A program made the translations under genes and the position numbers. This document shows, piece after piece, positions 1 through 6,761 of a DNA stretch of 10,218 nt. The stretch is from Bacteroidota bacterium (GTDB taxonomy: Bacteria; Bacteroidota; Bacteroidia; Chitinophagales; Chitinophagaceae), in NCBI GenBank assembly GCA_026391115.1, contig JAPLER010000086.1, positions 1 to 10,218 on the forward strand, given 5' to 3'. How positions within the stretch are numbered: position 1 is the first letter of the stretch; the number at the start of each line of letters is the position of its first letter. Below the pieces are notes generated by a model. The model ran no database searches and was not told where the DNA came from. It saw nothing but the letters and a program-made list of their open reading frames with translations.

Positions 1-918
1 GTAAATGCTATTACCAAAAGTTTTGATTTAAAAAAAGACGATGAAGTATTAACTACAAATTTGGAATATGGTGCCTGTGATAAAACATGGAGTTACTATT
101 GCGAAAAAGCAGGTGCAAAATATGTAAGGCAACAAATTGACTTTCCTTTAACAACAAAAGAAGCTTTTATAGAACAATTTATAAAAGGTATTACACTAAA
201 AACCAAACTTATTTTTATAAGCCATATTACCAGCACAACAGGTTTAAGATTGCCTGTAGAAGAAATATGTGCCATTGCCAAGCAACAAGGCATTTTGATT
301 TTTATTGATGGTGCACACGCTCCTGCACAAGTTGAAGTTGATTTGCAACAACTAGATGTAGATTTTTATACAGGTGCTTGCCACAAATGGATGATGACAC
401 CTAAAGGAAGTAGTTTTTTGTATATAAAAAAGGCATTACAAAATGGTATAGATCCATTAATTGTAAGTTGGGGTTATAAAAGTGCTTTCCCTTCATCTTC
501 TCAATTTTTAGATTATCATCAATTAAATGGAACAAGAGATTACACTGCTTTTTTAACTATACCTACTGCCATAGATTTTATGCAAGAACATCATTGGGAT
601 AATGTGGCAAAAGAATGCAGAGAACTTACAAAAGCTAATGCTAATGAGCTTTGCAAGATTTTAAAAGCAAAGCCACTTTGCCCCATTAGTGATGATTTTT
701 TGGTACAACTATATAGTGCAACAATAAAAACAACAGAGCCAGAAAAATTAAAAGAACTATTATACACCAAGTATAAAGTAGAAGTACCAGTAATGCGTCA
801 TTTTGATAAAGTGTATTTGCGATACAGTATTCAGGCATTTAACACACAACAACATTTAGACAGTTTTTTTAACGCATTAAAAGATATTATTGCAACAACT
901 AATTTAATAGAAGTATAA
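1..918 (+). CDS. Class V aminotransferase, isopenicillin-N-epimerase-like (5' partial)
   Basis: The frame is open from base 1, so the gene begins before the window; 305 residues are visible and roughly 80-90 N-terminal residues are probably missing compared with the usual ~390. This is a PLP-dependent fold-type I enzyme. The visible protein shows the cofactor-binding DGAHAPAQ segment (Asp at visible residue 103, His at 106), followed about 20 residues on by DFYTGACHKW, whose Lys (residue 129, codon 385-387) should form the Schiff base with PLP. The motif DGAHAP...GACHKW...PKGSSFLY is typical of the isopenicillin-N epimerase/cysteine-desulfurase-like branch. The C-terminal small domain (about residues 225-305) ends normally. 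The substrate cannot be assigned; members of this branch act as epimerases, lyases or desulfurases. No hairpin terminator follows, so read-through into the lipoprotein gene 102 bp downstream is possible. Confidence 0.9.
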   Translation, partial: VNAITKSFDLKKDDEVLTTNLEYGACDKTWSYYCEKAGAKYVRQQIDFPLTTKEAFIEQFIKGITLKTKLIFISHITSTTGLRLPVEEICAIAKQQGILIFIDGAHAPAQVEVDLQQLDVDFYTGACHKWMMTPKGSSFLYIKKALQNGIDPLIVSWGYKSAFPSSSQFLDYHQLNGTRDYTAFLTIPTAIDFMQEHHWDNVAKECRELTKANANELCKILKAKPLCPISDDFLVQLYSATIKTTEPEKLKELLYTKYKVEVPVMRHFDKVYLRYSIQAFNTQQHLDSFFNALKDIIATTNLIEV

Positions 919-1020
919 TTAATTCCTCAATTGCACAATCAAAAAAAGTTTTAAGCGTTTTTTATATAGCAATTGATTCTAGTCGAATTAATTTGCAACA
1001 ATTATTATTTTACATCTGTA

Positions 1021-2268
1021 ATGTTTAGACTTGTAATGCTTGGAACTGTAATTTCTTTATTTCTTTTAGCTTGTAGTGGTGGTAACGATAATGCTGCAAA
1101 AAAAACAGCAAAACCGGATACCGCTTTTGTATATCATCCATTAACACAAAATCAAAAAGAATATTATTATCAGCAAATAACACCATTGTATAATCAGCTA
1201 TTAGTAAGCAGTGGTTTTAGTGGCTCTGTTTTAGTTGCCAAAAATGGCGAAATTGTTTTTGAAGATTATGTTGGCGAAATAAATCATACTACAAAAGAAT
1301 ACATCACATCATCTAGTAAATTTCATATAGCATCTGTATCTAAAACATTTACTGCTATTGCTGTTTTAAAGTTGATGGAAGAAGGAAAGATTGTGTTAGA
1401 TGATGATGTAAGACATTATTTTCCTTTGTTTCCTTATGAAAATATTACAGTAAAAAATCTATTAAGTCATAGAAGTGGCTTGCCCAATTATGTGCATTTA
1501 ATGGATGGCAAAATGGCTGTTACAGAAACATATAAAGTGCGTGGTAGAAAAGGCAGAATGATTACAAGAAAAAAAACTACCATTAAAAAAGATAATACTA
1601 TAAAAGATGGTTTAATAACCAATGCAGATATGTTGCAATACTTGGTTGATAGACATCCTGCCGTTGAAGCAAAACCAGATACTAGATTTCATTATTGCAA
1701 TACCAACTTTGCTTTACTGGCTTTAATTGTAGAAAAGGTTGCAGGTATAGATTTTCCAACCTATATAAAACAAAACATCTTTGATCCATTGGGTATGAAA
1801 GATAGTTACATTTTTAGCATTAAGGATACAGCCAATTATATTCCATCTTACAAATACAACTATGTACCATATACAATTGAAAAATTAGATTGTGTTTATG
1901 GCGATAAAAATGTGTACAGCACAGTAAGAGATTTATTGCTTTGGGATAGAGCTTTATACAGTAATAAAATAATAAGCAAAGCTTCTTTAGATTTGGCGTA
2001 TACACCATACAGCAACGAAAGAGCGGGTACTCATAATTATGGTTTAGGGTGGAGATTATTTACATATCCCGATTACACTGTGCCATATCACAATGGTTGG
2101 TGGCACGGTAATAATGCTGTGTTTACAAGGCTTACAAAAGATACTGCTACAGTTATTGTTTTGGGTAATAGATTTAATCCAAGAATTTATAAAGCCAAGC
2201 AACTGGCAAGTGTATTTAATCAGGCAAATGTTAGCGATACTTTACAAAAAAACAGCAGGCAAGTATGA
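1021..2268 (+). CDS. Serine hydrolase lipoprotein, beta-lactamase/class C PBP-like
   Basis: A 415-residue protein of the serine beta-lactamase-like family (Pfam Beta-lactamase), with peptidase, esterase or D-Ala-processing relatives. I chose the ATG at 1021, although an in-frame TTG exists at 973, because it gives a compact lipoprotein signal: MFRLVMLGTVISLFLLAC with Cys18 as the lipidation site, followed by a polar linker. The catalytic motifs are all present: SVSK (Ser105 nucleophile, Lys108), YCN (Tyr225, Asn227) and HNG (357-359) in place of the KTG motif. A lysine/arginine-rich insert lies at about residues 175-200. It is expected to be anchored in the envelope facing the periplasm or surface. 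The physiological substrate is unknown, and nothing suggests it is an antibiotic-resistance enzyme. Its 3' end overlaps the convergent tcdA gene by 27 bp. Confidence 0.9.
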   Translation: MFRLVMLGTVISLFLLACSGGNDNAAKKTAKPDTAFVYHPLTQNQKEYYYQQITPLYNQLLVSSGFSGSVLVAKNGEIVFEDYVGEINHTTKEYITSSSKFHIASVSKTFTAIAVLKLMEEGKIVLDDDVRHYFPLFPYENITVKNLLSHRSGLPNYVHLMDGKMAVTETYKVRGRKGRMITRKKTTIKKDNTIKDGLITNADMLQYLVDRHPAVEAKPDTRFHYCNTNFALLALIVEKVAGIDFPTYIKQNIFDPLGMKDSYIFSIKDTANYIPSYKYNYVPYTIEKLDCVYGDKNVYSTVRDLLLWDRALYSNKIISKASLDLAYTPYSNERAGTHNYGLGWRLFTYPDYTVPYHNGWWHGNNAVFTRLTKDTATVIVLGNRFNPRIYKAKQLASVFNQANVSDTLQKNSRQV

Positions 2269-2928
2269 AATGGTGCCATAAGCAGATTTTTTATAATTCT
2301 TACCATCAGTAAGCATTAAGCTGTCTTTATTGGGCAACTCTTTAGAAAACACCGCTTTTAACCCTGTTTTAATACCAAACTTATTTTTTAAATTTTTTCT
2401 TATTTGCTGTGCAAATGGACAAGTATGTGTTTTAGAAATATCTACAACTTGCAATTTGGTAGCATCCATTTTGGCACCAGCACCCATACTACTTACTACT
2501 TTTAAACCACTATTCATTGCCAATGATATAAATGTAAGTTTTGGTGTAATACTGTCAATGGCATCCACTACATAATCTGGTTTTAAGTTAATTTGTTCTT
2601 GCACCATTTCGGGGTTTACAAATTGTTTCACCACGTTCAATTCCAATTCTGGATTAATAGCTTGTAACCTTTCAGCCATAATTGCTGCTTTACTTACACC
2701 GTGATTAGTTGCCAATGCTGGCAATTGTCTGTTTCTGTTGGTTGGGTCAACCACATCTCCATCTATTATTGTCATTTTACCCACTCCACTACGTGCAATA
2801 AATTCAGCAGCAAAGCTACCCACACCACCAAGCCCTACTACCATTACGTGGCTATTTGCCAATTTATGTAAAGCATCTTTGCCTACTAATAACTCTGTAC
2901 GAGAAAGCCACGAAAAATCTGTTGTCAT
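2242..2928 (-). CDS. tcdA: tRNA threonylcarbamoyladenosine dehydratase (TcdA/CsdL), shortened C-terminus
   Basis: A 228-residue ThiF/MoeB/E1-like enzyme. Known TcdA proteins use ATP to dehydrate t6A37 in tRNA to the cyclic form ct6A. Visible features are the nucleotide-binding GLGGVGS (residues 32-38), the acidic strand end IIDGDVVDPTNRNRQ (Asp56, Asp58, Arg65, Arg67), Lys80, and DAIDS (122-126). The RSGVG, HTCPFAQQIRK and SAYGTISYLPAVF segments are characteristic of TcdA rather than MoeB or ThiF, and the MoeB zinc CxxC pairs are absent. The family normally continues about 15-25 residues past PAVFG as a helix; here the frame stops at PAVFL, at a run of seven T on the coding strand. The gene overlaps the convergent hydrolase gene by 27 bp. 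It lies 57 bp downstream of the M23 peptidase gene on the same strand and may be cotranscribed with it. Confidence 0.9.
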   Translation of the reverse strand: MTTDFSWLSRTELLVGKDALHKLANSHVMVVGLGGVGSFAAEFIARSGVGKMTIIDGDVVDPTNRNRQLPALATNHGVSKAAIMAERLQAINPELELNVVKQFVNPEMVQEQINLKPDYVVDAIDSITPKLTFISLAMNSGLKVVSSMGAGAKMDATKLQVVDISKTHTCPFAQQIRKNLKNKFGIKTGLKAVFSKELPNKDSLMLTDGKNYKKSAYGTISYLPAVFL

Positions 2929-2985
2929 ATACCCTTAATCCCTAAAGGGACATTAAAAATTATAAAAAATATTGTTCAAATTAAA

Positions 2986-3954
2986 CTAATCCAAACTTTG
3001 ATTGGCAGCAGCAGCAAGTTTTAATATTCTATCAAACTGCGATGGAGAAATATCATTATAAAAATAGTAAATAGGATCTATTGGCACTCCATTTCTATGC
3101 ACTTCGTAATGGCAGTGGGGTCCACTACTTAAACCTGTACTACCTACATAACCAATCACTTCACCACGTTTTACTTTTTCGCCCGCACGTGCTTTTATTC
3201 TTACCATATGGCCATACAAAGTTTCAAAACCATAGCCATGATTAATAACAACGTGATTGCCAAAACCACTACCATTTTCTGCTGTTTTTACCACACCATC
3301 TGCTGTGGCATAAATAGGCACACCTGTAGGTGCTGTAAAATCTAAACCATTGTGTGGGCGATATATTTTTAAAATAGGATGCACACGCATACCAAAACCA
3401 CTGGCTATTCTGCTTAAATCTTTATTGCTTACAGGTTGTATAGCAGGTATTGCCAGCAATAGTTTTTCTTTATTTTTAACTAAGTTTTCAATTAACTTAT
3501 AGCTTTTTTCCTGAAAGGCTAAACGCAAAGACAAATTATTTAATTGACCAGCCATTGCTGCCACCAGCTTGTCTTCAGATAAACTTTGAATCAATTGCGT
3601 TTCCTTTTTTATCTCAACATCTTTTACCCTTGCACTATCGTGTACAGGCAAAGCTTCAAAAATAGAGCGATATACATTGTTGTCTCTATTTTCCAATTCC
3701 TCCATTTTTACCTCTAGTTGTCGTGTTCTTTCAGATACAACAGCATAGTTATCTCTTAGATCTTCGTTTTGTTTTCTAAGAATTGTTTCATTTGGTCTTT
3801 CGGCATATCTTAAAAAGATAAGTGTAATAATAACAGCAGCTACCAACACAGCAGCAATGTATCCAAATGTTTGAATAAGACGAACACGCAAAGGCACTTC
3901 GTGCTTCTCAAATTTTAAAGTATGGGTGTTATAGTAATATCTTACTTTCTTCAT
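2986..3954 (-). CDS. Membrane-anchored M23 (LytM-type) peptidoglycan endopeptidase
   Basis: A 322-residue protein with a short cytoplasmic N-terminus rich in basic and aromatic residues, one transmembrane segment (about 30-48), a coiled-coil-prone charged stretch (about 52-120) and a C-terminal M23 domain (about 185-300). The zinc site is intact: HNGLD gives His201 and Asp205, and HCHYE gives His280 and His282; a further conserved His249 lies in YGHM. An active metallo-endopeptidase cutting peptide cross-links in peptidoglycan is therefore likely, unlike degenerate EnvC/NlpD-type regulators. The architecture (type II membrane anchor, coiled coil, LytM domain) matches Bacteroidetes cell-wall remodelling and division peptidases. 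The start is the ATG whose complement is at 3952-3954. It diverges from the outer membrane protein gene, and tcdA follows 57 bp downstream. Confidence 0.93.
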   Translation of the reverse strand: MKKVRYYYNTHTLKFEKHEVPLRVRLIQTFGYIAAVLVAAVIITLIFLRYAERPNETILRKQNEDLRDNYAVVSERTRQLEVKMEELENRDNNVYRSIFEALPVHDSARVKDVEIKKETQLIQSLSEDKLVAAMAGQLNNLSLRLAFQEKSYKLIENLVKNKEKLLLAIPAIQPVSNKDLSRIASGFGMRVHPILKIYRPHNGLDFTAPTGVPIYATADGVVKTAENGSGFGNHVVINHGYGFETLYGHMVRIKARAGEKVKRGEVIGYVGSTGLSSGPHCHYEVHRNGVPIDPIYYFYNDISPSQFDRILKLAAAANQSLD

Positions 3955-4092
3955 TTGCCTTATTAAAACGTATGCAAGATAAATATTTGAAACAAATGGT
4001 TTACAAAAAATGTTTAACTTACAAATATTGATTTATGTTTTGATATATCAACAAACATTTACATTTACCAACTTACAACAGACACATCATTA
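3955..4092. promoter_or_regulatory. Divergent intergenic region with 12-bp perfect palindrome
   Basis: This 138-bp AT-rich stretch separates the M23 peptidase gene and the POTRA/Omp85 gene and must hold the promoters for both. I found no exact Bacteroidetes -7 box (TAnnTTTG) on either strand. A perfect 12-bp palindrome, TTGATATATCAA, lies at 4040-4051, about 40 bp before the outer membrane protein start. It could be an operator, or simply reflect AT-rich composition. Confidence 0.4.
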
Positions 4093-5466
4093 ATGCGGAT
4101 ATATATTTTTTTGATTTTATTTTTTTTATGTGGCAAAACCCTGGCTCAACAAAGTACAGACTCAACTGTTGTAATAGATAACATTATTATATCGGGTAAT
4201 AAAAGAACGAGAACCGATATTATACTACGAGAAATGTTTTTAAAAAAAGGCGATACTATTTCAAAAAGCAAATTGCCCGAAGCTGTTGACATAAGTAAAC
4301 ATCAAATTTTTAACACTACATTGTTTTCCGAAGTTACTATTCACACTGCCGCGTCTGTAGGAAACAATATATCGGTAATTGTAATGGTTAAAGAAAGGTG
4401 GTATATTTTTCCTGTACCTTATTTTAGGTTGGTAGATAGAAACTTTAATGATTGGTGGGTTAATAGAAATCATAGTTTAGAAAGGGTTGATTATGGTATA
4501 AAATTTTATCACAATAACCTAACAGGACGTAACGATAAACTTACAGCAGATGTAATTACTGGCTATAGCAGGCAACTTTCCTTGCGTTATAATTTGCCTT
4601 ATATCAATAAAAAGTTAACCAATGGTATTAATATTGGCATTGTACACACCAAACAAAAGGAAGTAACCTACGCCACCAACGATAGTAATAAACAACTGTT
4701 GTTAAAAGCTATTGATGGTTTTCCAAAAACATATACAAGAGCCGACATTACATTTACCAATAGACCCAATTTATTTTTGCGTCATAATTTTAAAATTTCT
4801 TATACCAGCGAAAGCATAGATAGTTTTGTAGCATTTGTAAGCCCCACATATTACAGCAATCATCAAACAACTCTTAAATATTTTGATATATCATATAGTT
4901 TAAGTTATTCTAAAACCAATTACAACGCTTATCCTACCAAAGGTTTTAGTGCAGTTGTAGGCGGTTTTGTAAGAACGTTTAATCAAGATAATAATTTTTA
5001 TCAGCTCAATGGAACTGCAATGCTAGCAACACGTTTTAACCATAAATGGTATATGCGTAACAGGGTAGCTGCAACAGTAAAGTTTCCTTATAATGGAGCA
5101 TTTATTAATGAGCCTTTATTTGGCTACAATCCCTATCAATTGAGGGGGCTAGAGTATTATGTGGTAGATGGACAAATAGGTGTAATGCATAAATTTACTT
5201 TGGGCTATAACCTGCTAGATTTTAATTTAAAAGTGCCTATAAAAAATAAATACATTAATAAAGTGCCATTTAAAATATATGCCAAAGTATATAACGATTT
5301 GGGCTATTGCTATAAACCCAATGCCACCACATTGCTTAATAATAAATTGATGCACACACAAGGTTTTGGAATAGATGTTTTAACGGCTTATGATATTGTT
5401 TTTAAATTTGAGTACAGTTTTAATCAACTAGGAAATAGTGGTTTGTTTTTTGGATTGAGAGATTAA
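4093..5466 (+). CDS. Outer membrane protein with one POTRA domain, BamA/TamA (Omp85) family
   Basis: A 457-residue protein with a signal peptide (MRIYIFLILFFLCGKTLA, cleavage probably before QQ). One POTRA-like domain follows (about residues 24-100): IDNIIISGNKRTRTDIILREM is the typical POTRA start and DISKHQIFNTTLFSEVTI the second helix and strand. The remainder (about 105-457) alternates aromatic and polar residues as expected for a 16-strand beta-barrel, with a GYNPYQLRGLEYY segment corresponding to the (V)RGY/F lid-loop motif of Omp85 proteins. With a single POTRA it is much shorter than BamA and resembles the small BamA/TamA-like proteins common in Bacteroidota. A role in outer membrane protein or lipid export is inferred, and the partner is unknown. 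It ends in GLRD rather than the aromatic residue usual at barrel termini. The 3' end of the coding region contains the tRNA-Arg -33 element. Confidence 0.85.
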   Translation: MRIYIFLILFFLCGKTLAQQSTDSTVVIDNIIISGNKRTRTDIILREMFLKKGDTISKSKLPEAVDISKHQIFNTTLFSEVTIHTAASVGNNISVIVMVKERWYIFPVPYFRLVDRNFNDWWVNRNHSLERVDYGIKFYHNNLTGRNDKLTADVITGYSRQLSLRYNLPYINKKLTNGINIGIVHTKQKEVTYATNDSNKQLLLKAIDGFPKTYTRADITFTNRPNLFLRHNFKISYTSESIDSFVAFVSPTYYSNHQTTLKYFDISYSLSYSKTNYNAYPTKGFSAVVGGFVRTFNQDNNFYQLNGTAMLATRFNHKWYMRNRVAATVKFPYNGAFINEPLFGYNPYQLRGLEYYVVDGQIGVMHKFTLGYNLLDFNLKVPIKNKYINKVPFKIYAKVYNDLGYCYKPNATTLLNNKLMHTQGFGIDVLTAYDIVFKFEYSFNQLGNSGLFFGLRD

Positions 5467-5474
5467 TATATTTG
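5442..5474 (+). promoter_or_regulatory. Bacteroidetes-type sigma-A promoter for tRNA-Arg
   Basis: TATATTTG at 5467-5474 matches the Bacteroidetes -7 consensus TAnnTTTG exactly. TTTG at 5442-5445, 21 bases upstream, fits the -33 element. Transcription would start near 5480-5482, a few bases before the mature tRNA at 5486. The -33 half lies inside the 3' end of the outer membrane protein gene. Confidence 0.7.
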
Positions 5475-5485
5475 CAGCCCCAATT

Positions 5486-5557
5486 GGTCTCATAGTTCAA
5501 TGGATAGAATAGAAGTTTCCTAAACTTTAGATGCAAGTTCGATTCTTGCTGGGACTA
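5486..5557 (+). tRNA. tRNA-Arg (anticodon CCT)
   Basis: The 72 bases fold as a complete cloverleaf. The acceptor stem is GGTCTCA with TGGGACT (5550-5556), including G1-T72 and one internal T-G wobble. The D-arm is 5495-5510. The anticodon stem GAAGT/ACTTT (5512-5516, 5524-5528) encloses the loop TTCCTAA, with anticodon CCT at 5519-5521. The T-arm is GCAAG-TTCGATT-CTTGC (5533-5549), and the discriminator is A5557. CCA is not encoded (CTA follows). It reads AGG codons. It sits between conserved genes and an accessory-looking region, as integration targets often do. Confidence 0.93.
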
Positions 5558-5561
5558 CTAC

Positions 5562-5605
5562 ACAGGACTTGTTCAAAACAACTTGAATAAGTCCTGTTTT
5601 TATTT
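5562..5605 (+). terminator. Rho-independent terminator after tRNA-Arg
   Basis: The arms ACAGGACTTGTTCAA (5562-5576) and TTGAATAAGTCCTGT (5583-5597) pair over 15 positions with one G-T wobble around a six-base loop. A T-run, TTTTTATTT, follows directly. It begins five bases after the tRNA 3' end. Confidence 0.9.
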
Positions 5606-5724
5606 AACCACATCATCACTTGCACAGTACCCCCGAAAAATCCACATTGTGTGAAAAAATATTGTAGCAAAAAAGCATCCCTTTTTTTAATTTAGTTGTT
5701 TAAAATTTTTAATAAACTAAAAAA

Positions 5725-5730
5725 AGGAGG
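5725..5730 (+). promoter_or_regulatory. Strong Shine-Dalgarno site (AGGAGG)
   Basis: AGGAGG lies five bases before the ATG at 5736. None of the other genes in the window has a comparable site, in keeping with the weak Shine-Dalgarno use of Bacteroidota. It fixes the start of the downstream gene and suggests high translation, or a gene of different origin. Confidence 0.8.
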
Positions 5731-5735
5731 ACAAA

Positions 5736-6391
5736 ATGGAAAATCAAAATCCAACCCCAGCCCCACAAGGTGGCGGCAACAATTATGTAGATTTAGCTGG
5801 CTACACCACCCAATGCGAAGTAGCATTAACCAATGCTGCCGATACCGAAATTGCACCACTACTAGCAGCACGAGGTTATGCAGCAGCTAGCATTACTGCC
5901 AAGCAAACCGAACTGACAAATGTTAAAAAACTAATTGCCGACCAACGAAAAGAGTATGGAGAGCAGTATGCAGCTACTAAAGCTTATGACGATGCTGTTA
6001 AACTCATTCACCCCAATTACATTGACCACATTGACCTTGCAAGGGTTGCTTTTAAAAACGACACTGCTGCCAAAACAGCATTGGGTTTAAAAGGCGATAG
6101 AAAGCAAAGCGAAAGTGGCTACCGTGCACAGGCTTTATTGTTTTATAATGGTGTGTTGGGCAATGCTACCTACAAAGCAGCTATGGCTACAAAGCACAAA
6201 CTGCCTATGATGCACTAGGTGCAAAAATTGCAAATAAGTTTAAAGAAACAGGTGAGGCACAAGCTGCTACTAAAGCAAGAGATAAAGCCATTGATGATTT
6301 TGCCGATTGGTTTAGCGACTTTAAAGAAGTGGCAAAAATTGCATTAAGGCAAAAGCCACAGTTAAGAGAAAAACTAGGATGGAAAGAATAG
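5736..6391 (+). pseudogene. Alanine-rich helical protein of unknown function, interrupted by a frameshift
   Basis: The first frame (5736-6218) encodes 160 residues beginning MENQNPTPAPQGGGNN, then helical, Ala/Lys-rich sequence. Near 6180-6195 the coding sequence moves to another frame (equivalent to one missing base), which continues AYDALGAKIANKFKET and ends with WFSDFKEVAKIALRQ...PQLREKLGWKE at a TAG at 6389-6391. The joined product would be about 218 residues. The tail resembles the W-x-x-D-F-x-x-(I/V)-A-(R/K)-I-A-L...PQL-x-E-x-L-G ending that I recall from Bacteroidetes hypothetical proteins of about this length, so both parts were one gene. The terminator directly after the second part agrees with this. 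No second-frame ATG allows separate initiation, and no canonical bacterial slippery heptamer is visible at the junction. It is either a recent pseudogene or a sequencing error. The function is unknown. Confidence 0.75.
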
Positions 6392-6418
6392 GATTTTTGT
6401 TTTTATAAATTTAGAACT

Positions 6419-6449
6419 ACCCCAATGTGGAAAACCGTTGGGGTTTTTT
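6419..6449 (+). terminator. Rho-independent terminator of the frameshifted gene
   Basis: ACCCCAA (6419-6425) pairs with TTGGGGT (6438-6444), with an inner GG/CC pairing possible in the loop, followed by TTTTTT to 6449. It lies 28 bases after the second-frame stop codon, supporting 6391 as the true 3' end of that gene. Confidence 0.85.
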
Positions 6450-6452
6450 ATG

Positions 6453-6543
6453 GCTATTGTCATTTCGAGTGAGGAACGAACGAGAAATCTGTTGCAGGTT
6501 AAGGAGATTTCTCGGGCAAGAACCCTTCGAGATGACGAATAGC
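6453..6543. repeat. 91-bp imperfect palindromic repeat of Bacteroidetes GTCATTTCGA type
   Basis: The outer arms GCTATTGTCATTTCGA (6453-6468) and TCGAGATGACGAATAGC (6527-6543) pair with one wobble and one bulged base. The inner arms CGAGAAATCT (6481-6490) and AGATTTCTCG (6505-6514) pair perfectly around a 14-base loop. Similar GTCATTTCGA...GAGAAATCT elements recur many times in Bacteroidota genomes and look like small non-autonomous palindromic elements. There is one copy in this window and no obvious target-site duplication. Confidence 0.75.
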
Positions 6544-6586
6544 AACAACATTTTCCCACAAATAGCTAAAAAATAAAGCAAAATTT

Positions 6587-6754
6587 TGCGTTTATGTCAT
6601 TTCTGTGTGCGTTGCTGCGATTTCTGAATGCGTTTTTATGATTTTCTGATGCTTTTTTGCCATTTCTCGCTGCGTTTCTATCATTTTTTAGTGCGTTTCT
6701 ATCATTTATGTGTGCTTTTCTGTGATTTATTTGTACTGTTTGATGGTTTTTGTG
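6587..6754. repeat. Eight imperfect tandem repeats of exactly 21 bp
   Basis: Units start at 6587, 6608, 6629, 6650, 6671, 6692, 6713 and 6734. The best-conserved positions within the unit are TGC at 1-3 (7 of 8 units), G/T at 4, TT at 5-6, T at 9 (7 of 8), purine at 10, C or G at 12, and ATTT at 13-16 (ATTT in 7 of 8, GTTT in the last). Unit length never varies although many positions differ. Short T-tracts recur at alternating 9- and 12-bp steps, a mean of 10.5 bp. Read on the minus strand, units give heptads with consensus x-x-N-x-x-N-A, but that frame has no start codon and closes at both ends. The array begins seven bases beyond the stop codon of the HIRAN gene, so it may lie in that gene's 3' untranslated region. 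Confidence 0.85.
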
Positions 6755-6761
6755 GGAGAAG

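Noticed and set aside
973..1020. Upstream TTG start for the serine hydrolase
   Set aside because: It would place extra residues before a well-formed lipoprotein signal peptide that starts at the ATG at 1021.
2937..2951. TCCCT-AA-AGGGA hairpin as a terminator between the M23 and tcdA genes
   Set aside because: The stem is five base pairs with a two-base loop and lacks a T-run in either direction, so it is too weak to call.
5533..5557. att site duplicated from the tRNA 3' end
   Set aside because: I looked for a second copy of the T-arm/acceptor sequence downstream in the window and found none.
6170..6218. Programmed -1 ribosomal frameshift in the alanine-rich gene
   Set aside because: No canonical X-XXY-YYZ slippery heptamer (such as A-AAA-AAG) or clear downstream stimulator is visible, so mutation or error is simpler.
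6587..6754. CRISPR array
   Set aside because: The repeats are contiguous 21-mers without spacers and are degenerate, and no cas-like gene is nearby.
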